Shown piece by piece: positions 1 to 9,781 of a stretch of 64,000 nucleotides of DNA. Source of the stretch: Bacteroidota bacterium (lineage in GTDB: Bacteria; Bacteroidota; Bacteroidia; Chitinophagales; Chitinophagaceae); the NCBI GenBank assembly GCA_005882315.1, contig VBAR01000001.1:569736-633735 (forward strand), given 5' to 3'. A program made the position numbers and the translations under genes. Under the pieces are notes generated by a model, which had not been told where the DNA came from, made no database searches, and worked only from the letters and a program-made list of their open reading frames with translations. Positions within the stretch are counted from its first letter, which is position 1, and each line of letters opens with the position of its first letter.

Positions 1-1
1 C

Positions 2-1129
2 GGTGTATATATCAACTTTAGCACAAGTGGGATTAGCACAACTATTGGACCTAAAGGAATGTCTTTTAATATTGGACCTGATGGAACATACCTAAATACT
101 GGAGTTCCAGGAACAGGGCTATATAACCGAGTTCGTATAACGGAAAAACAAAACGCCCATTTAAGTCCGACGGAAACAAAACAAATTGCTGACAGACTTA
201 AAATACTTTTGGAGCAATCTCATGATGGCAGTGAACAAATAAAAAGCCAATCGATAAATCAGCTTACAAGTCAAGGCTTTAATAATCTTAAACAAACAAT
301 TATTATCGCCAAAAAAGAATATGACGAAATTTCTAGTGACCTAATTAATAAGGGAAACCAAAAGACAATTATTGACACAAAAAACAATAAGCTACAAAGA
401 AGCATATTTAAATTTCTTTACAAAAAGAGAATTGCCAGACTAATCAATGAATCCGAAGAATTAGGAGCGGAAATCAATGAACTAAATGAACAACTTGCCC
501 TTTCATCAGTAGAATTGAATATCAACAATGATGAAACATTTGAAAATCTTTTTAGAAATGTAGAACAGGCTTATCATTTACTTTTTAGTTGCAAGAAAAT
601 TTGGGATATTACTACAACTAAGGAAATAGACAGAATACAAAGAAGAACCTCGGCTAATAGTGAAGTCAATCGTATTGACTCTAAAGTCTCACTAGAACAT
701 TCTGGATTAATAGCGACTAAAAGAACACCATTAAAACTACATAATCAAAATGGTGGAGATATTTACTTCTATCCAGGTTTTATAATCATACATGAACAAG
801 CCCTTGACTTTGGAATACTTGATTATTCTGAACTTGAAATTGAGTTTACGACAATGAAATTTATAGAAACCGATTCAGTTCCGGTTGATACACAAATATT
901 AAACTATACCTGGGCCAAAGAAAATAAAGATGGAACTCCTGACAAGAGATTTAAGGACAACTACCAAATTCCTGTAACAAAATATGGGCAGGTTACATTT
1001 ATTTCAAAGACTGGACTTAAGGAACGTTTCTTATTTAGCAATCAGGATTATTCCCAACTATTTTTTAAGTCATTAGAAGAATATATCTCGGCAATAAAAA
1101 CGGCAAATTCCTTATTAAAACAATTTTAA
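2..1129 (+). CDS. DUF4236 domain protein, 5' end outside window
   Basis: The reading frame is open from base 2, so the true start lies upstream of the window and the first ATG at 59 is internal. The visible N-terminus (GVYINFSTSGIS, IGPKG, VPGTGLYNR) has the repeated glycine-rich pattern of DUF4236, a short beta-rich domain of unknown function that often sits at the N-terminus of bacterial proteins. The rest is Lys/Glu-rich and probably coiled-coil (about residues 60-180), followed by a C-terminal domain with mixed alpha/beta character and no motif I recognise. No membrane segment is visible. The function is unknown. The domain call is good, the remainder is undefined. Confidence 0.7.
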   Translation, partial: GVYINFSTSGISTTIGPKGMSFNIGPDGTYLNTGVPGTGLYNRVRITEKQNAHLSPTETKQIADRLKILLEQSHDGSEQIKSQSINQLTSQGFNNLKQTIIIAKKEYDEISSDLINKGNQKTIIDTKNNKLQRSIFKFLYKKRIARLINESEELGAEINELNEQLALSSVELNINNDETFENLFRNVEQAYHLLFSCKKIWDITTTKEIDRIQRRTSANSEVNRIDSKVSLEHSGLIATKRTPLKLHNQNGGDIYFYPGFIIIHEQALDFGILDYSELEIEFTTMKFIETDSVPVDTQILNYTWAKENKDGTPDKRFKDNYQIPVTKYGQVTFISKTGLKERFLFSNQDYSQLFFKSLEEYISAIKTANSLLKQF

Positions 1130-1187
1130 TATAAACTGTTCCGACTGAACGTTGCGACGATTCATCATTATTGAGCTACCCACCAAT

Positions 1188-1204
1188 TGTCCCTACGGGA
1201 CAAG
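1188..1204. repeat. short palindrome TTGTCCC-TAC-GGGACAA
   Basis: A perfect 7-bp inverted repeat with a 3-nt loop lies in the convergent spacer (1130-1378) behind the DUF4236 gene. It has no T-tract, so it is not a typical terminator. It sits beside two other repeat-like segments at 1220-1265 and 1333-1379. Confidence 0.5.
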
Positions 1205-1219
1205 GAGAATGTTTGATGG

Positions 1220-1265
1220 TTGCCGAATAGAATTACTGAACGTACAAGTGAGTGACACAACAGAC
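1220..1265 (-). repeat. possible dispersed intergenic repeat, copy 1
   Basis: Read on the minus strand, this stretch aligns by eye with 12252-12299 (plus strand) at about 70% over some 43 bp, sharing blocks such as TGTTG, GTC, CTATTC and CAA. Both copies lie in convergent intergenic spacers. It has no coding potential. It may be a remnant of a dispersed element; the alignment is by eye only. Confidence 0.4.
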
Positions 1266-1279
1266 GCTTAATAGAAATA

Positions 1280-1316
1280 TAAAAGCTGGTAATCAAAAAT
1301 AACTACCGGCTTTTAT
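1280..1316. terminator. bidirectional hairpin terminator
   Basis: Arms TAAAAGCTGGTA (1280-1291) and TACCGGCTTTTA (1304-1315) pair with one G-T wobble and are flanked by A- and T-rich tracts. It lies between the converging DUF4236 and alpha-2-macroglobulin genes and could end transcripts from both sides. Confidence 0.6.
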
Positions 1317-1332
1317 AATAACTCTTCAACAA

Positions 1333-1379
1333 GGCTTCGACAAGCTCAGCCTGACACTCCGCTCAGGGCGGCACTCTAC
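1333..1379. repeat. dispersed-repeat-like segment (GGCTTCGACAAGCTCAGCC)
   Basis: The segment begins with GGCTTCGACAAGCTCAGCC and contains two GCTCAG cores. I recall similar CTTCGACAAGCTCAGCCTGAC strings as frequent intergenic repeats in Bacteroidota genomes (recollection, not searched). It runs into the stop codon of the alpha-2-macroglobulin gene. Confidence 0.45.
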
Positions 1380-4300
1380 TACCTCGTCACTCTAATCACC
1401 CCTGCCCCATTGTACGAATGATATTCTCCGTTATACATGGCATCGGCGCTTACAGGCCCCATCTTATACGTTCCGGGTGATACGGCACGAACAGCGTAAT
1501 AATAAGTTTGCTTGTTATTATGCAGATCAACAAAGAAATGAATACGATCGTCACGAACATCCAGCGCAGTTGGCGTCATGCCGTCTTTTATCCAATCCAT
1601 ACCCGGTATCTCTTTGGTGCGGGGGTTCTCAATTTCAAAACCCGCCGGTAACAGATCGGTGATCACTACATTCTCTACCGAAGTATTGAATGAACGTTCC
1701 AGTGTGATGCCGATAATGATGAGATCATTTTGTTTGAACGTAGTACCCGGCAGCGGCCCACCATTGCGGGAGTAAAAACGTTTCCGCACTTTCAGGTAAC
1801 TGTCTTCTTCTTTGTATGCACCACTTGTACTGATGCCTTCAGCCTGCCAGAAATAATAGAGTTGCCCCTTGCCTTTTGTTGCTATTTCAATATTGGTTCC
1901 TTTCAGCGCTGCTGCATCGCCGCGCCACTGCCCACCATCTACTTTTGCAATTGTTTTTCCATTCACTTTAATTTCTGCTGTTGCATCAGCTGTATTTGCT
2001 TTGCGTGCCAGTTTACCTAATGCCAAAAATGCAAAGGCCCGTTCCTGTGTGCTGAGCCAGTATCGTGTTTTTAATTTCTGACTTACATGCTGCGCCATTA
2101 TACCGATCTGTGCATTGCCGGGGTCTGCATCTATCAATGAATTCAATGCTATCGCTTCATCCCTTACATCAGAATAATAACTGCCGCCTGTCTGCGCAAC
2201 GGATTCTTCACCTGCAAATGCAGCAGGCAACATTGCATTAAAAGATTTTTTATCCCCTGCTGTTGCATACGCTGCTGATAATAAATAACGGCTATCCAAT
2301 GCAAGCAAGCTCTGATTGGCTTTGTAATAATTCATTGCCGGCACATTTGTTTTGCCAGCGAGAGCCAGTACATATAATCCATAAGCCACTTCTTTCGGCG
2401 CAATCTTTTTATTCTGGTTACGATTGTAATAATAAATTATCGTTTCCCGGTTCTTTAATTTGTTACTGATATAACTGAGCATAGTTTGTAATAAACTTTC
2501 ATCATAATCAAACCCAGCCTTTTTTGCTTCAATTAAAAAATGCGCTGCATAGATCGTGGCCCACCAGTCTTCTTTTCCCTCACCATCCCAAAGTGTAACA
2601 GCGCCATTGTATAGTTGACGCATTTTTATTTTACGTATCGCTTCGAGAATGTTTGTGTTTGCATTCAGCTTATTCTGCTTATTCAGTTGCATCAGGTCGG
2701 CCATATCGCCATAATACAATTGCGGGAATGCAGCAGATACAGTTTGCTCGGTGCAACCATACGGATAGGTAACAAGATAGCGAAGATGATCACCGAGTTC
2801 CAATGCTGGTGAACGACTTACTACCAGGTTATAACTTACACTGGTTGGCATAAAATCACTTAGGCCGATGCTTATCGTTTTTGAACTGCCGCCTGTAACC
2901 GAACCACTGCCTGTAACTTTTTGTAATGTTGATGGCGGACGAACAGAAATTTCTGTTACATCGCGGAAGGTTTCGCCTAAACCTGTTACTGCAATATTTA
3001 CTTTACCTACTGCAACAGTTGGATCCGCTACTACCTGAAATAATGCAATGCCTTCGCTTTTTGGATTTACCGAAACAGCTTGTTTGTTACTGCCAACAAC
3101 TTTCATTGGCCCATCAAGAGTAATACTTGCAGTAACACTTGCTGCTTTCTGTGTAGTGTTACTCATTGTTACTGGAACCGTTACTGTATCGGCGGGGCTT
3201 AAGAATCTTGGTAATGCTGTACTGATAACGATCGGGTCAGCAACTGTCATCGTGTTTTCCCCGCTTCCAAAATTTTGTCCTTTATAACTTACAGCCATCA
3301 GGCGCAGTTCGCCGCTAAACTGTGGCACATCAAATTCAAAATTTGCTTCACCACTGCCGTTAGCTTTTTGCAAGCCACTCCAGTAGCTTACTACTTTCAC
3401 TCTTTTAGCAGACATAGGGTTTACTCTTTTATCCATCTCCGATTCACCATCACCACCGGTACTACTCATTTTTGCACGCAGTTCAGGGAACAGCAAAGGA
3501 TAAAGATCATAAGACATTACCTGCAATGCTTTTTTCTGGTAAAAATAATTGTAAGGGTCTGGCGTTTCAAAACCGCTTATCTGCAATACACCATTATCAA
3601 CAGCCGATAATGAAACATAACTGCCCGGAGCTGCTTTTACTTTTACTTTCTGGTGTGTTTTGCTGCGTACATTTTTTGCAGCCGCGATCTCTACCGGGAT
3701 CTTACGACTCTTTTCTTCCACTTTTATATTCTTGTATCCATGTGCAACTGTCAGGGGAATATCGGATTGCTCATGTGGCTTAATTAATGTTGCGGTTATA
3801 TAAACGTTTGGCACATGTTCGCCTTTTAATGGCAAACGAACAGTTGCTGTTCTGCTTTCAACATTTACATATTGATAAGAGATCACATGATCTGTTTCCA
3901 TTGTTACCAGCATACGGCCATTGAAAGGTGATTTCAATAAAGCCTCTACTGTTTCGCCGGTGTAGTATGATTTTTTATCAATTGATATTTCAACATTGCC
4001 TTCATTGCTTACTTCAAAAGAAGAATTAGTAATACCCCAACCCCAATTACCATAACTATAAAAGCTGCGTTTTATATAATTGTTACTGCCGGGATTGTAG
4101 AATCGAACTTCATAATTTCCCGGAGTACGGGGTACATAGGTATATTCTTTTGTTTTGTCAACATTGATCTCTGTTTCGATCATCATCTTATCATCCACCG
4201 AACTTACATAGCGGAAATAGCTACCGCTTTTTTCAAGCGATGTCCTGTATTCATGTTTTATCACTTCTACTCTTGCTTTGGCATTTACACCATTACCATC

Positions 4301-6799
4301 TTTATTTACCGCAGCGAGTTCGAATTTTACCGGTTGGTTTAAGGGATAATAATAAAACCAATCGTACTTCACCCCGAGAAAAACATTCTGCGTATAAATA
4401 TCCAGTGAAGAAACACGGCTTACTGGGCGGCCAGTCTCATCAAATACAGTTGTATAAAATTTTGCTTCGAGCAAACCTTTATTTGCATAGGCGTCTTCGA
4501 ATTCAAATTTCTCCGTCGCATTTCCCTGGTCATCTGTTTTACCCTGTCTTGTATCATTGTCAAATGTTGTGGTTTGATTGGCCATGGAAAAATTATAATC
4601 CTCGAATTTTTCAGGATCAAAATATTTTTGTCTCACTTGTATCTCCAGTTCATAGTTGCGGTTAGCAGCAGGCGGACCAAAAAAGTTCATAGCATTGATG
4701 GAAAGATTGGTTGATTCTCCTGCCAACAGTTTCTCTTTATCCAGTTTTGCATTTACACGAATACGATCGGGTACAAATTCTTCAACAGAAAAATTCTTTG
4801 TTCCCAGCAATACATCATTGGATGTATATACTTCCAATGTATAACTACCGGTAATAGCTGAATTGGAAATTTCAATATTGCCTTCGGCAGAACCCTCATC
4901 ATTCAAACCCTTTCTGAATGTTTTCAATTCCTTACCATTCGGCATCAGGAATTTCATTTTGACAGGAATATCGCCGGGACTGTTCCATTGCCGGTCACGG
5001 ATAACCACCGCAAAATTTATTTTTTCACCCGGACGATAGATATCTCTTTCGGCATAAATGAATGCATCGAGGCCTGAAGAATTATTTCTTTTACCTCCTA
5101 CTTCAAATCTTGATGTGTTTACTCTTGTATTATTAAACGGCAGGTAGTTAAAATCATCTTCTGTTTTTGCGATCAGCATTGCTGGCTTAAAACCACTGAA
5201 ATCCTTTTTTGTGTAAGCGATCTCTGCAACACCATCGCTGTTGGTAGAACCGGAGCCGATCAACTGGTTATTATTAGAATACAAAGTGATGTTCACTCCA
5301 TTTACTGCACCAGCACTTTTAATGGAGTTTACAAATACCATTACTTTATCCTGTCCTTCCCTGGCGATCATTCCCAGGTCGGATAAAGAAATAAAGCGAC
5401 TGTCACGTACCCAGTAATCTTCAGTACTGCGGATGGAAATATGATAGATACCCTTGAAGTCCTGGAGGCGATCTTCATATTCGGATAAATTCAGCAAACG
5501 TCCGCCACCTGATTTCTTTAATGATCGTGTATCGATCTCTTTTGAGAAGATCACATCGCCGAGTTGCACGTCATTTCCATAACTATCATAATCTTCTCCA
5601 TCATCACCTCCATCATAACTTGAATAACTATATCCAGAGTTTTCATTTGGCGAATAACCATAACGTTCTGCCATCAGCAAGTTATTCTCATAGATCTTTG
5701 AAATGACCAATTTAACTTTTGTTGTATTCGTTATCTGCACTTCAATATTCTTTCCTCCTTTTTTAGAAAGATAAACACCTTTGTTGTTGGTGAATTTGAC
5801 ATTCGACTCGAGTTCTCCGAATGCAACACTACCATCATACTCCTCTTTTAATACACCGCCAATACGGCCACGAAGGTTTTTTTCAATCGTTAGTGCATAG
5901 CTTTTCTCCACATCGAATTTTTCACTTCGAATGATAAACCCGTTATCAGTGATCTCGGTTGTAAATGCTATAGCCGGTTCGAATTTGATAAATGATTTCA
6001 GATCTTCATTTACTACCTGCTGACTGGTAATAATAGTAACTGTGCCTTCTACCCCATCATGTTCAGCCTGCATATTCTGAACTGAAAGATTAAAGGCCGA
6101 AGGAATTAAAAAATTGGAAACAATAGGTTCGACAGTTGCATCATTTCCCACTTCTGGTTTCAATCCTTTTTCAATTGTAAGCTTTGCATCATAATCTTTG
6201 TCTTCGGACTTAAAATCTGCAAAACGGATGGAGATCTTATTATCCGGAGATTGAGTTACTAATGTATAGTCAGCTTTCTTTCCTTCCAGTTCAATTTTGA
6301 GTTTGTCTTTTATATCGGCCGGGTTTACACGATAGTTAAAGAACAGATCAACTTGTGGTACAGCTTTTTTACCGCCATCATCCAGCGGCACCCACATTAC
6401 CTGCGAATTATCTAATGTAAGCTGTGGTGTATGAAAATTTATCTTATCTGCACTAGTTACTGAATTGTATTTACTAAAATGTAATACAGTATTTTTTACT
6501 TTTGCTTTATAAGTTGTCGCAGGTAATAATGGAGAAGATGGAGAAAATACAAGCTGATCGCTGCTCTCCCAACGAAACTTACCGGAAATTTTAGGTTCAA
6601 AAGAAACATAGTCTGTAGAGTCCCACTGGTTCAGCAAAGAATCCGGGATCAATGCTTTGCTGAAACGGAAAACAAGGTTGCCCAGGGTCGGCACTTCACC
6701 TTTAGCATTGGTATATTCAAGATTAACGCCGTTCTTTTTACAGGAAGACAAAAAAATAGTTCCGATAGCAATCAGAACTAAGACAGGTTTGATACGCAT
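1379..6799 (-). CDS. alpha-2-macroglobulin family lipoprotein
   Basis: A bacterial alpha-2-macroglobulin of 1806 aa, thought to trap attacking proteases in the periplasm. The N-terminus is a lipoprotein signal with the lipobox LSSC at about residue 19-22. Beta-rich MG domains fill the first 1100 residues, and the thioester motif G-C-T-E-Q is at Cys1349/Gln1352, so the bait-and-trap chemistry should be intact. The C-terminal part looks like the thioester-domain helical barrel followed by a receptor-binding-like fold. It is transcribed divergently from a PBP1C gene 402 bp away, the classical yfhM/pbpC pairing in which A2M protects a cell whose wall is being repaired. At 1806 aa it is somewhat longer than the roughly 1650 aa of E. 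coli YfhM. Confidence 0.93.
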   Translation of the reverse strand: MRIKPVLVLIAIGTIFLSSCKKNGVNLEYTNAKGEVPTLGNLVFRFSKALIPDSLLNQWDSTDYVSFEPKISGKFRWESSDQLVFSPSSPLLPATTYKAKVKNTVLHFSKYNSVTSADKINFHTPQLTLDNSQVMWVPLDDGGKKAVPQVDLFFNYRVNPADIKDKLKIELEGKKADYTLVTQSPDNKISIRFADFKSEDKDYDAKLTIEKGLKPEVGNDATVEPIVSNFLIPSAFNLSVQNMQAEHDGVEGTVTIITSQQVVNEDLKSFIKFEPAIAFTTEITDNGFIIRSEKFDVEKSYALTIEKNLRGRIGGVLKEEYDGSVAFGELESNVKFTNNKGVYLSKKGGKNIEVQITNTTKVKLVISKIYENNLLMAERYGYSPNENSGYSYSSYDGGDDGEDYDSYGNDVQLGDVIFSKEIDTRSLKKSGGGRLLNLSEYEDRLQDFKGIYHISIRSTEDYWVRDSRFISLSDLGMIAREGQDKVMVFVNSIKSAGAVNGVNITLYSNNNQLIGSGSTNSDGVAEIAYTKKDFSGFKPAMLIAKTEDDFNYLPFNNTRVNTSRFEVGGKRNNSSGLDAFIYAERDIYRPGEKINFAVVIRDRQWNSPGDIPVKMKFLMPNGKELKTFRKGLNDEGSAEGNIEISNSAITGSYTLEVYTSNDVLLGTKNFSVEEFVPDRIRVNAKLDKEKLLAGESTNLSINAMNFFGPPAANRNYELEIQVRQKYFDPEKFEDYNFSMANQTTTFDNDTRQGKTDDQGNATEKFEFEDAYANKGLLEAKFYTTVFDETGRPVSRVSSLDIYTQNVFLGVKYDWFYYYPLNQPVKFELAAVNKDGNGVNAKARVEVIKHEYRTSLEKSGSYFRYVSSVDDKMMIETEINVDKTKEYTYVPRTPGNYEVRFYNPGSNNYIKRSFYSYGNWGWGITNSSFEVSNEGNVEISIDKKSYYTGETVEALLKSPFNGRMLVTMETDHVISYQYVNVESRTATVRLPLKGEHVPNVYITATLIKPHEQSDIPLTVAHGYKNIKVEEKSRKIPVEIAAAKNVRSKTHQKVKVKAAPGSYVSLSAVDNGVLQISGFETPDPYNYFYQKKALQVMSYDLYPLLFPELRAKMSSTGGDGESEMDKRVNPMSAKRVKVVSYWSGLQKANGSGEANFEFDVPQFSGELRLMAVSYKGQNFGSGENTMTVADPIVISTALPRFLSPADTVTVPVTMSNTTQKAASVTASITLDGPMKVVGSNKQAVSVNPKSEGIALFQVVADPTVAVGKVNIAVTGLGETFRDVTEISVRPPSTLQKVTGSGSVTGGSSKTISIGLSDFMPTSVSYNLVVSRSPALELGDHLRYLVTYPYGCTEQTVSAAFPQLYYGDMADLMQLNKQNKLNANTNILEAIRKIKMRQLYNGAVTLWDGEGKEDWWATIYAAHFLIEAKKAGFDYDESLLQTMLSYISNKLKNRETIIYYYNRNQNKKIAPKEVAYGLYVLALAGKTNVPAMNYYKANQSLLALDSRYLLSAAYATAGDKKSFNAMLPAAFAGEESVAQTGGSYYSDVRDEAIALNSLIDADPGNAQIGIMAQHVSQKLKTRYWLSTQERAFAFLALGKLARKANTADATAEIKVNGKTIAKVDGGQWRGDAAALKGTNIEIATKGKGQLYYFWQAEGISTSGAYKEEDSYLKVRKRFYSRNGGPLPGTTFKQNDLIIIGITLERSFNTSVENVVITDLLPAGFEIENPRTKEIPGMDWIKDGMTPTALDVRDDRIHFFVDLHNNKQTYYYAVRAVSPGTYKMGPVSADAMYNGEYHSYNGAGVIRVTR

Positions 6800-6854
6800 A
6801 TACTGTTGATTAAAAGATTTGGTAGTGGAATAAAATTTAAGTTAGGCAAAATCC

Positions 6855-6881
6855 ATCAAGTCCCGCCGGGGCGGGATTGAT
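6855..6881. repeat. GC-rich hairpin TCCCGCC-GG-GGCGGGA
   Basis: A 7-bp perfect GC stem is extended by ATCAA/TTGAT with a one-base bulge and is followed on the plus strand by TTCTTTTTC. It may be a dispersed palindrome or a transcription-blocking hairpin upstream of PBP1C. Confidence 0.5.
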
Positions 6882-7136
6882 TCTTTTTCACATGAGTAAA
6901 CTCATATAAAAATAAAAATGCTATCGTTGGAACGTTAGGGGGGAATGTCTCTTGTTGGCTTCGACGGGTCTGAGCAATCCATACTGATTGTGGGGAATTT
7001 GATATGAAAGATAGTATGAAGGGAATACGGTTTGCAAATTTTAATGAATAAAGATTTGTTAAGTAATGAAAGTTTGTAGCTGTTCCTGTTTCACTAATAG
7101 CTTCTGTAATTAATTTCACACAGTCAAGCAAAGTTG

Positions 7137-7194
7137 GCAAAGACGCCAAGGGTTCTAATCTTTGCGACTTGGTTTTAAATCTTAGCGTCTTTGC
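7137..7194. repeat. inverted repeat GCAAAGACGCCAAG / CTTAGCGTCTTTGC
   Basis: Arms 7137-7150 and 7181-7194 are complementary at 13 of 14 positions with a 30-nt loop. The right arm ends 7 bp before the PBP1C start codon, so the hairpin would lie in or just before the leader. The sequence resembles an intergenic repeat I recall from other Bacteroidota (inference). Confidence 0.55.
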
Positions 7195-7201
7195 GTGAAA
7201 T

Positions 7202-9529
7202 ATGAAGTTGCGAATTAAAATAACCAGGCAATCAGTAAAACGTTTTTTTAAACGATTAGGGATTGCCATTCTCTCATTGATCGTTCTGTTCTTTTTACTT
7301 AACTGGATATTCCCGTTACCTGATAAGGTTGAGTACTCAACCATGATCACCGATAATAAAGGCGAACTCATAAATGCTTACCTGACCAAAGACCAGAAAT
7401 GGAGAATGAAAACCGAGCTGGATGAAATTTCGCCACTGTTGCAGAAAACGATCATTGCCAAAGAAGACAAATACTTCTACTCTCATCCCGGTGTAAACCC
7501 GGTTGCTGTTGGCCGGGCATTCTTTAAAAATATTTTCAGGATGAAACGTACCAGCGGCGCCAGCACCATTACTATGCAGGTGGCAAGGGCGTTGGAGCCG
7601 GGTAAAAGAAATATCTGGAGCAAGACCCGGGAAATGTTCAGAGCCTTTCAACTGGAACTGAAGTATAGTAAAAAAGAGATCCTGCAACTCTACTTAAACC
7701 TTGTTCCTTATGGTGGAAATATTGAAGGGGTAAAATCTGCTTCGTTACTTTATTTTAATAAGAATCCTGATCATCTTTCGCTGGCAGAAATAACAGCATT
7801 AAGCATTATTCCAAACCGGCCTTCATCGCTGGTGATGGGAAAGAATAATGACCTGATCATAGAAGAAAGAAACCGTTGGTTGAAAAAATTTGCTGCTGAT
7901 AAAGTATTTACGGAGAAAGAAATTGAAGATGCGCTGGCCGAACCGTTAACAGCTACAAGGAATACAGTGCCACATTATGCTCAGCATTTATCTTATAAAC
8001 TGAAAAAGCAAGGTGGCCATTTTATTAAAACACATATTGATCTTAATACCCAATTGAAAACTGAAAAGCTGGTAGAAGATTACACCCGTTCACTAAAATT
8101 GCGCAATATTAAAAATGCTGCTGTAATAATTATTGATAACAAAACGCATAATGTGATCAGCTATGTGGGTTCATCATCATTTACTGATACAACAGATGGT
8201 GGACAGGTAAATGGCGCCAACGCTATCCGCCAACCGGGAAGCACATTAAAACCTTTATTGTATGCAATGTGTTTTGATGAAGGCCTGCTTACACCCAAAA
8301 TGATGATAACAGACGTACCGGTAAACTACCTGGGTTATGCACCGGAAAACTATGATCAGAAATTCAACGGCTATGTAACTGTTGAGTATGCTCTGGAACA
8401 TTCATTAAATATTCCTGCAGTAAAAAGTTTACAGCAACTTGGTCATGACAGGCTGATACAAAAATTGGCAGCTTGTGATTTTAAACAAATAAAAAGGGAT
8501 CAGCAGAAGCTGGGTTTATCAATGATACTGGGTGGCTGCGGCGCAACACTTGAAGAAATGACAGGTTTGTTTTCTTCTTTTGCAAGCAACGGAACATATA
8601 TCTCTCCTTCTTACTCAATGAATGATACGCTACATAAAAAAATAAATATTGTAAGTGATGCCGCAGCCTATATGATCGATGAAATTCTTTCGAAAGTAAA
8701 CAGGCCGGATTTTCCATTGAGCTGGAGTGCAACAGAGAAAATGCCGAAGATCGCTTGGAAAACCGGAACAAGTTATGGTCGTCGTGATGCGTGGAGTATC
8801 GGCTTTAATAAAAATTATACGGTCGGCGTCTGGTGTGGAAACTTCAGCGGTGTAGGTGTAGCTGATCTAAGTGGCGCTGAAATAGCAACACCCTTGCTTT
8901 TCAAAATTTTTAATACAATAGATTATGACAGTGATGAAGAATGGTTTACACTGCCGAAAGATTGCGAACAAAGAATGGTTTGCAGTGAAACTGGTTTAGT
9001 GCCTGGTTCTAATTGTAAGAATATGATACTTGATGAATTCATTCCGCTTATCTCTTCTACAAAACAGTGCAGCAACAGGCAGGAAGTATTATTAAGCGCC
9101 GATGAAAAAACTTCCTATTGCAAAAGCTGTGTACCTGAGACAGGATACAAAAAGAAACTGATGAAGATCACTGAGCCGGAGATGCAGGCTTATTTTTCGG
9201 AGAACGGAATGAGTTATGAAAAAATTCCGCCGCATAACGAAAACTGTGAAGTGATATTTAAAGGCAATGCGCCTAATATTACTTTCCCTGTCAATGGTTC
9301 AGAATATCTGATCAGCAAAAAGATACCTGAACCTTTACTGCTTACCTGCAAAGCAGCAGCCGATGTAAGCAAAGTGTACTGGTATATCGATGATAAATTT
9401 TTTAAAGCAGCTCATCCGGGAGAAAAACAATTCTTTGTCCCCACTGAAGGGCCTGTGAAAATTTCCTGTACGGATGATAAAGGAAGAAATAGGAACATCA
9501 AGATCACGGTGAAGTTTGTGAATCTATAG
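7202..9529 (+). CDS. pbpC: penicillin-binding protein 1C
   Basis: A bifunctional peptidoglycan glycosyltransferase/transpeptidase of 775 aa. A transmembrane anchor (residues 19-37) is followed by a GT51 domain with the catalytic Glu88 in KEDKYFYSHPG and the TITMQVAR motif. The transpeptidase domain has S347-T-L-K, an SLN triad-like motif and K520-T-G-T. The C-terminal 90 residues form the BiPBP_C domain specific to PBP1C. It polymerises and cross-links glycan strands outside the inner membrane. It is divergent from the A2M gene, matching the E. coli pbpC-yfhM association. In E. coli PBP1C the transpeptidase is weakly active; here all three motifs look intact. Confidence 0.95.
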   Translation: MKLRIKITRQSVKRFFKRLGIAILSLIVLFFLLNWIFPLPDKVEYSTMITDNKGELINAYLTKDQKWRMKTELDEISPLLQKTIIAKEDKYFYSHPGVNPVAVGRAFFKNIFRMKRTSGASTITMQVARALEPGKRNIWSKTREMFRAFQLELKYSKKEILQLYLNLVPYGGNIEGVKSASLLYFNKNPDHLSLAEITALSIIPNRPSSLVMGKNNDLIIEERNRWLKKFAADKVFTEKEIEDALAEPLTATRNTVPHYAQHLSYKLKKQGGHFIKTHIDLNTQLKTEKLVEDYTRSLKLRNIKNAAVIIIDNKTHNVISYVGSSSFTDTTDGGQVNGANAIRQPGSTLKPLLYAMCFDEGLLTPKMMITDVPVNYLGYAPENYDQKFNGYVTVEYALEHSLNIPAVKSLQQLGHDRLIQKLAACDFKQIKRDQQKLGLSMILGGCGATLEEMTGLFSSFASNGTYISPSYSMNDTLHKKINIVSDAAAYMIDEILSKVNRPDFPLSWSATEKMPKIAWKTGTSYGRRDAWSIGFNKNYTVGVWCGNFSGVGVADLSGAEIATPLLFKIFNTIDYDSDEEWFTLPKDCEQRMVCSETGLVPGSNCKNMILDEFIPLISSTKQCSNRQEVLLSADEKTSYCKSCVPETGYKKKLMKITEPEMQAYFSENGMSYEKIPPHNENCEVIFKGNAPNITFPVNGSEYLISKKIPEPLLLTCKAAADVSKVYWYIDDKFFKAAHPGEKQFFVPTEGPVKISCTDDKGRNRNIKITVKFVNL

Positions 9530-9546
9530 AACTTCTTCCTACACGA

Positions 9547-9697
9547 GTCTTGTCATGTCGAGCCGGCTTCTTGATTTAACATTCGAAATAAAGAAATAAG
9601 AGGTGAGACATCTCAGACCTGTTAGTGTTTGAGATGTCTCACCTACCATTCATTAAAATCAAAGACTTCAAAACTTACCGGTTCGACATGACAAGAC
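9547..9697. repeat. nested palindromic intergenic element
   Basis: Outer arms GTCTTGTCATGTCGAGCCGG (9547-9566) and 9678-9697 are complementary at 19 of 20 positions. An inner perfect 15-bp inverted repeat has arms AGGTGAGACATCTCA (9601-9615) and 9630-9644. The nested structure is about 150 bp, non-coding, and lies between the converging PBP1C and GIN-domain genes. It looks like a dispersed palindromic element or MITE-like remnant. Confidence 0.65.
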
Positions 9698-9733
9698 ACT
9701 GATGAGTTGGCTAAGCCGCTTTTGTTGAAGAAC

Positions 9734-9760
9734 AAAAAAAATCCTCGCCGAAGCGAGGAT
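9734..9760 (-). terminator. intrinsic terminator of the GIN-domain gene
   Basis: Stem ATCCTCGC/GCGAGGAT (9741-9760) has a CGAA loop and is followed on the minus strand by a run of seven or more T. It lies 21 bp beyond the stop codon of the minus-strand gene. Confidence 0.85.
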
Positions 9761-9781
9761 CTAAATTATTTTCTAATGTTT

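Larger units (their letters stand above)
6800..7201. other. divergent intergenic region, A2M/PBP1C
   Basis: This 402-bp spacer separates the divergent A2M and PBP1C genes. It holds a GC-rich hairpin (6855-6881), a small palindrome ATGAGT-AA-ACTCAT (6892-6905) and an inverted repeat pair (7137-7194) next to the PBP1C start. No convincing TAnnTTTG promoter and no gene were seen. Confidence 0.5.

Noticed and set aside
6856-7371. 171-codon open frame on the minus strand across the A2M/PBP1C spacer and the start of PBP1C
   Set aside because: It overlaps the well-supported N-terminus of PBP1C and has no protein-like motif; composition fits a chance frame.
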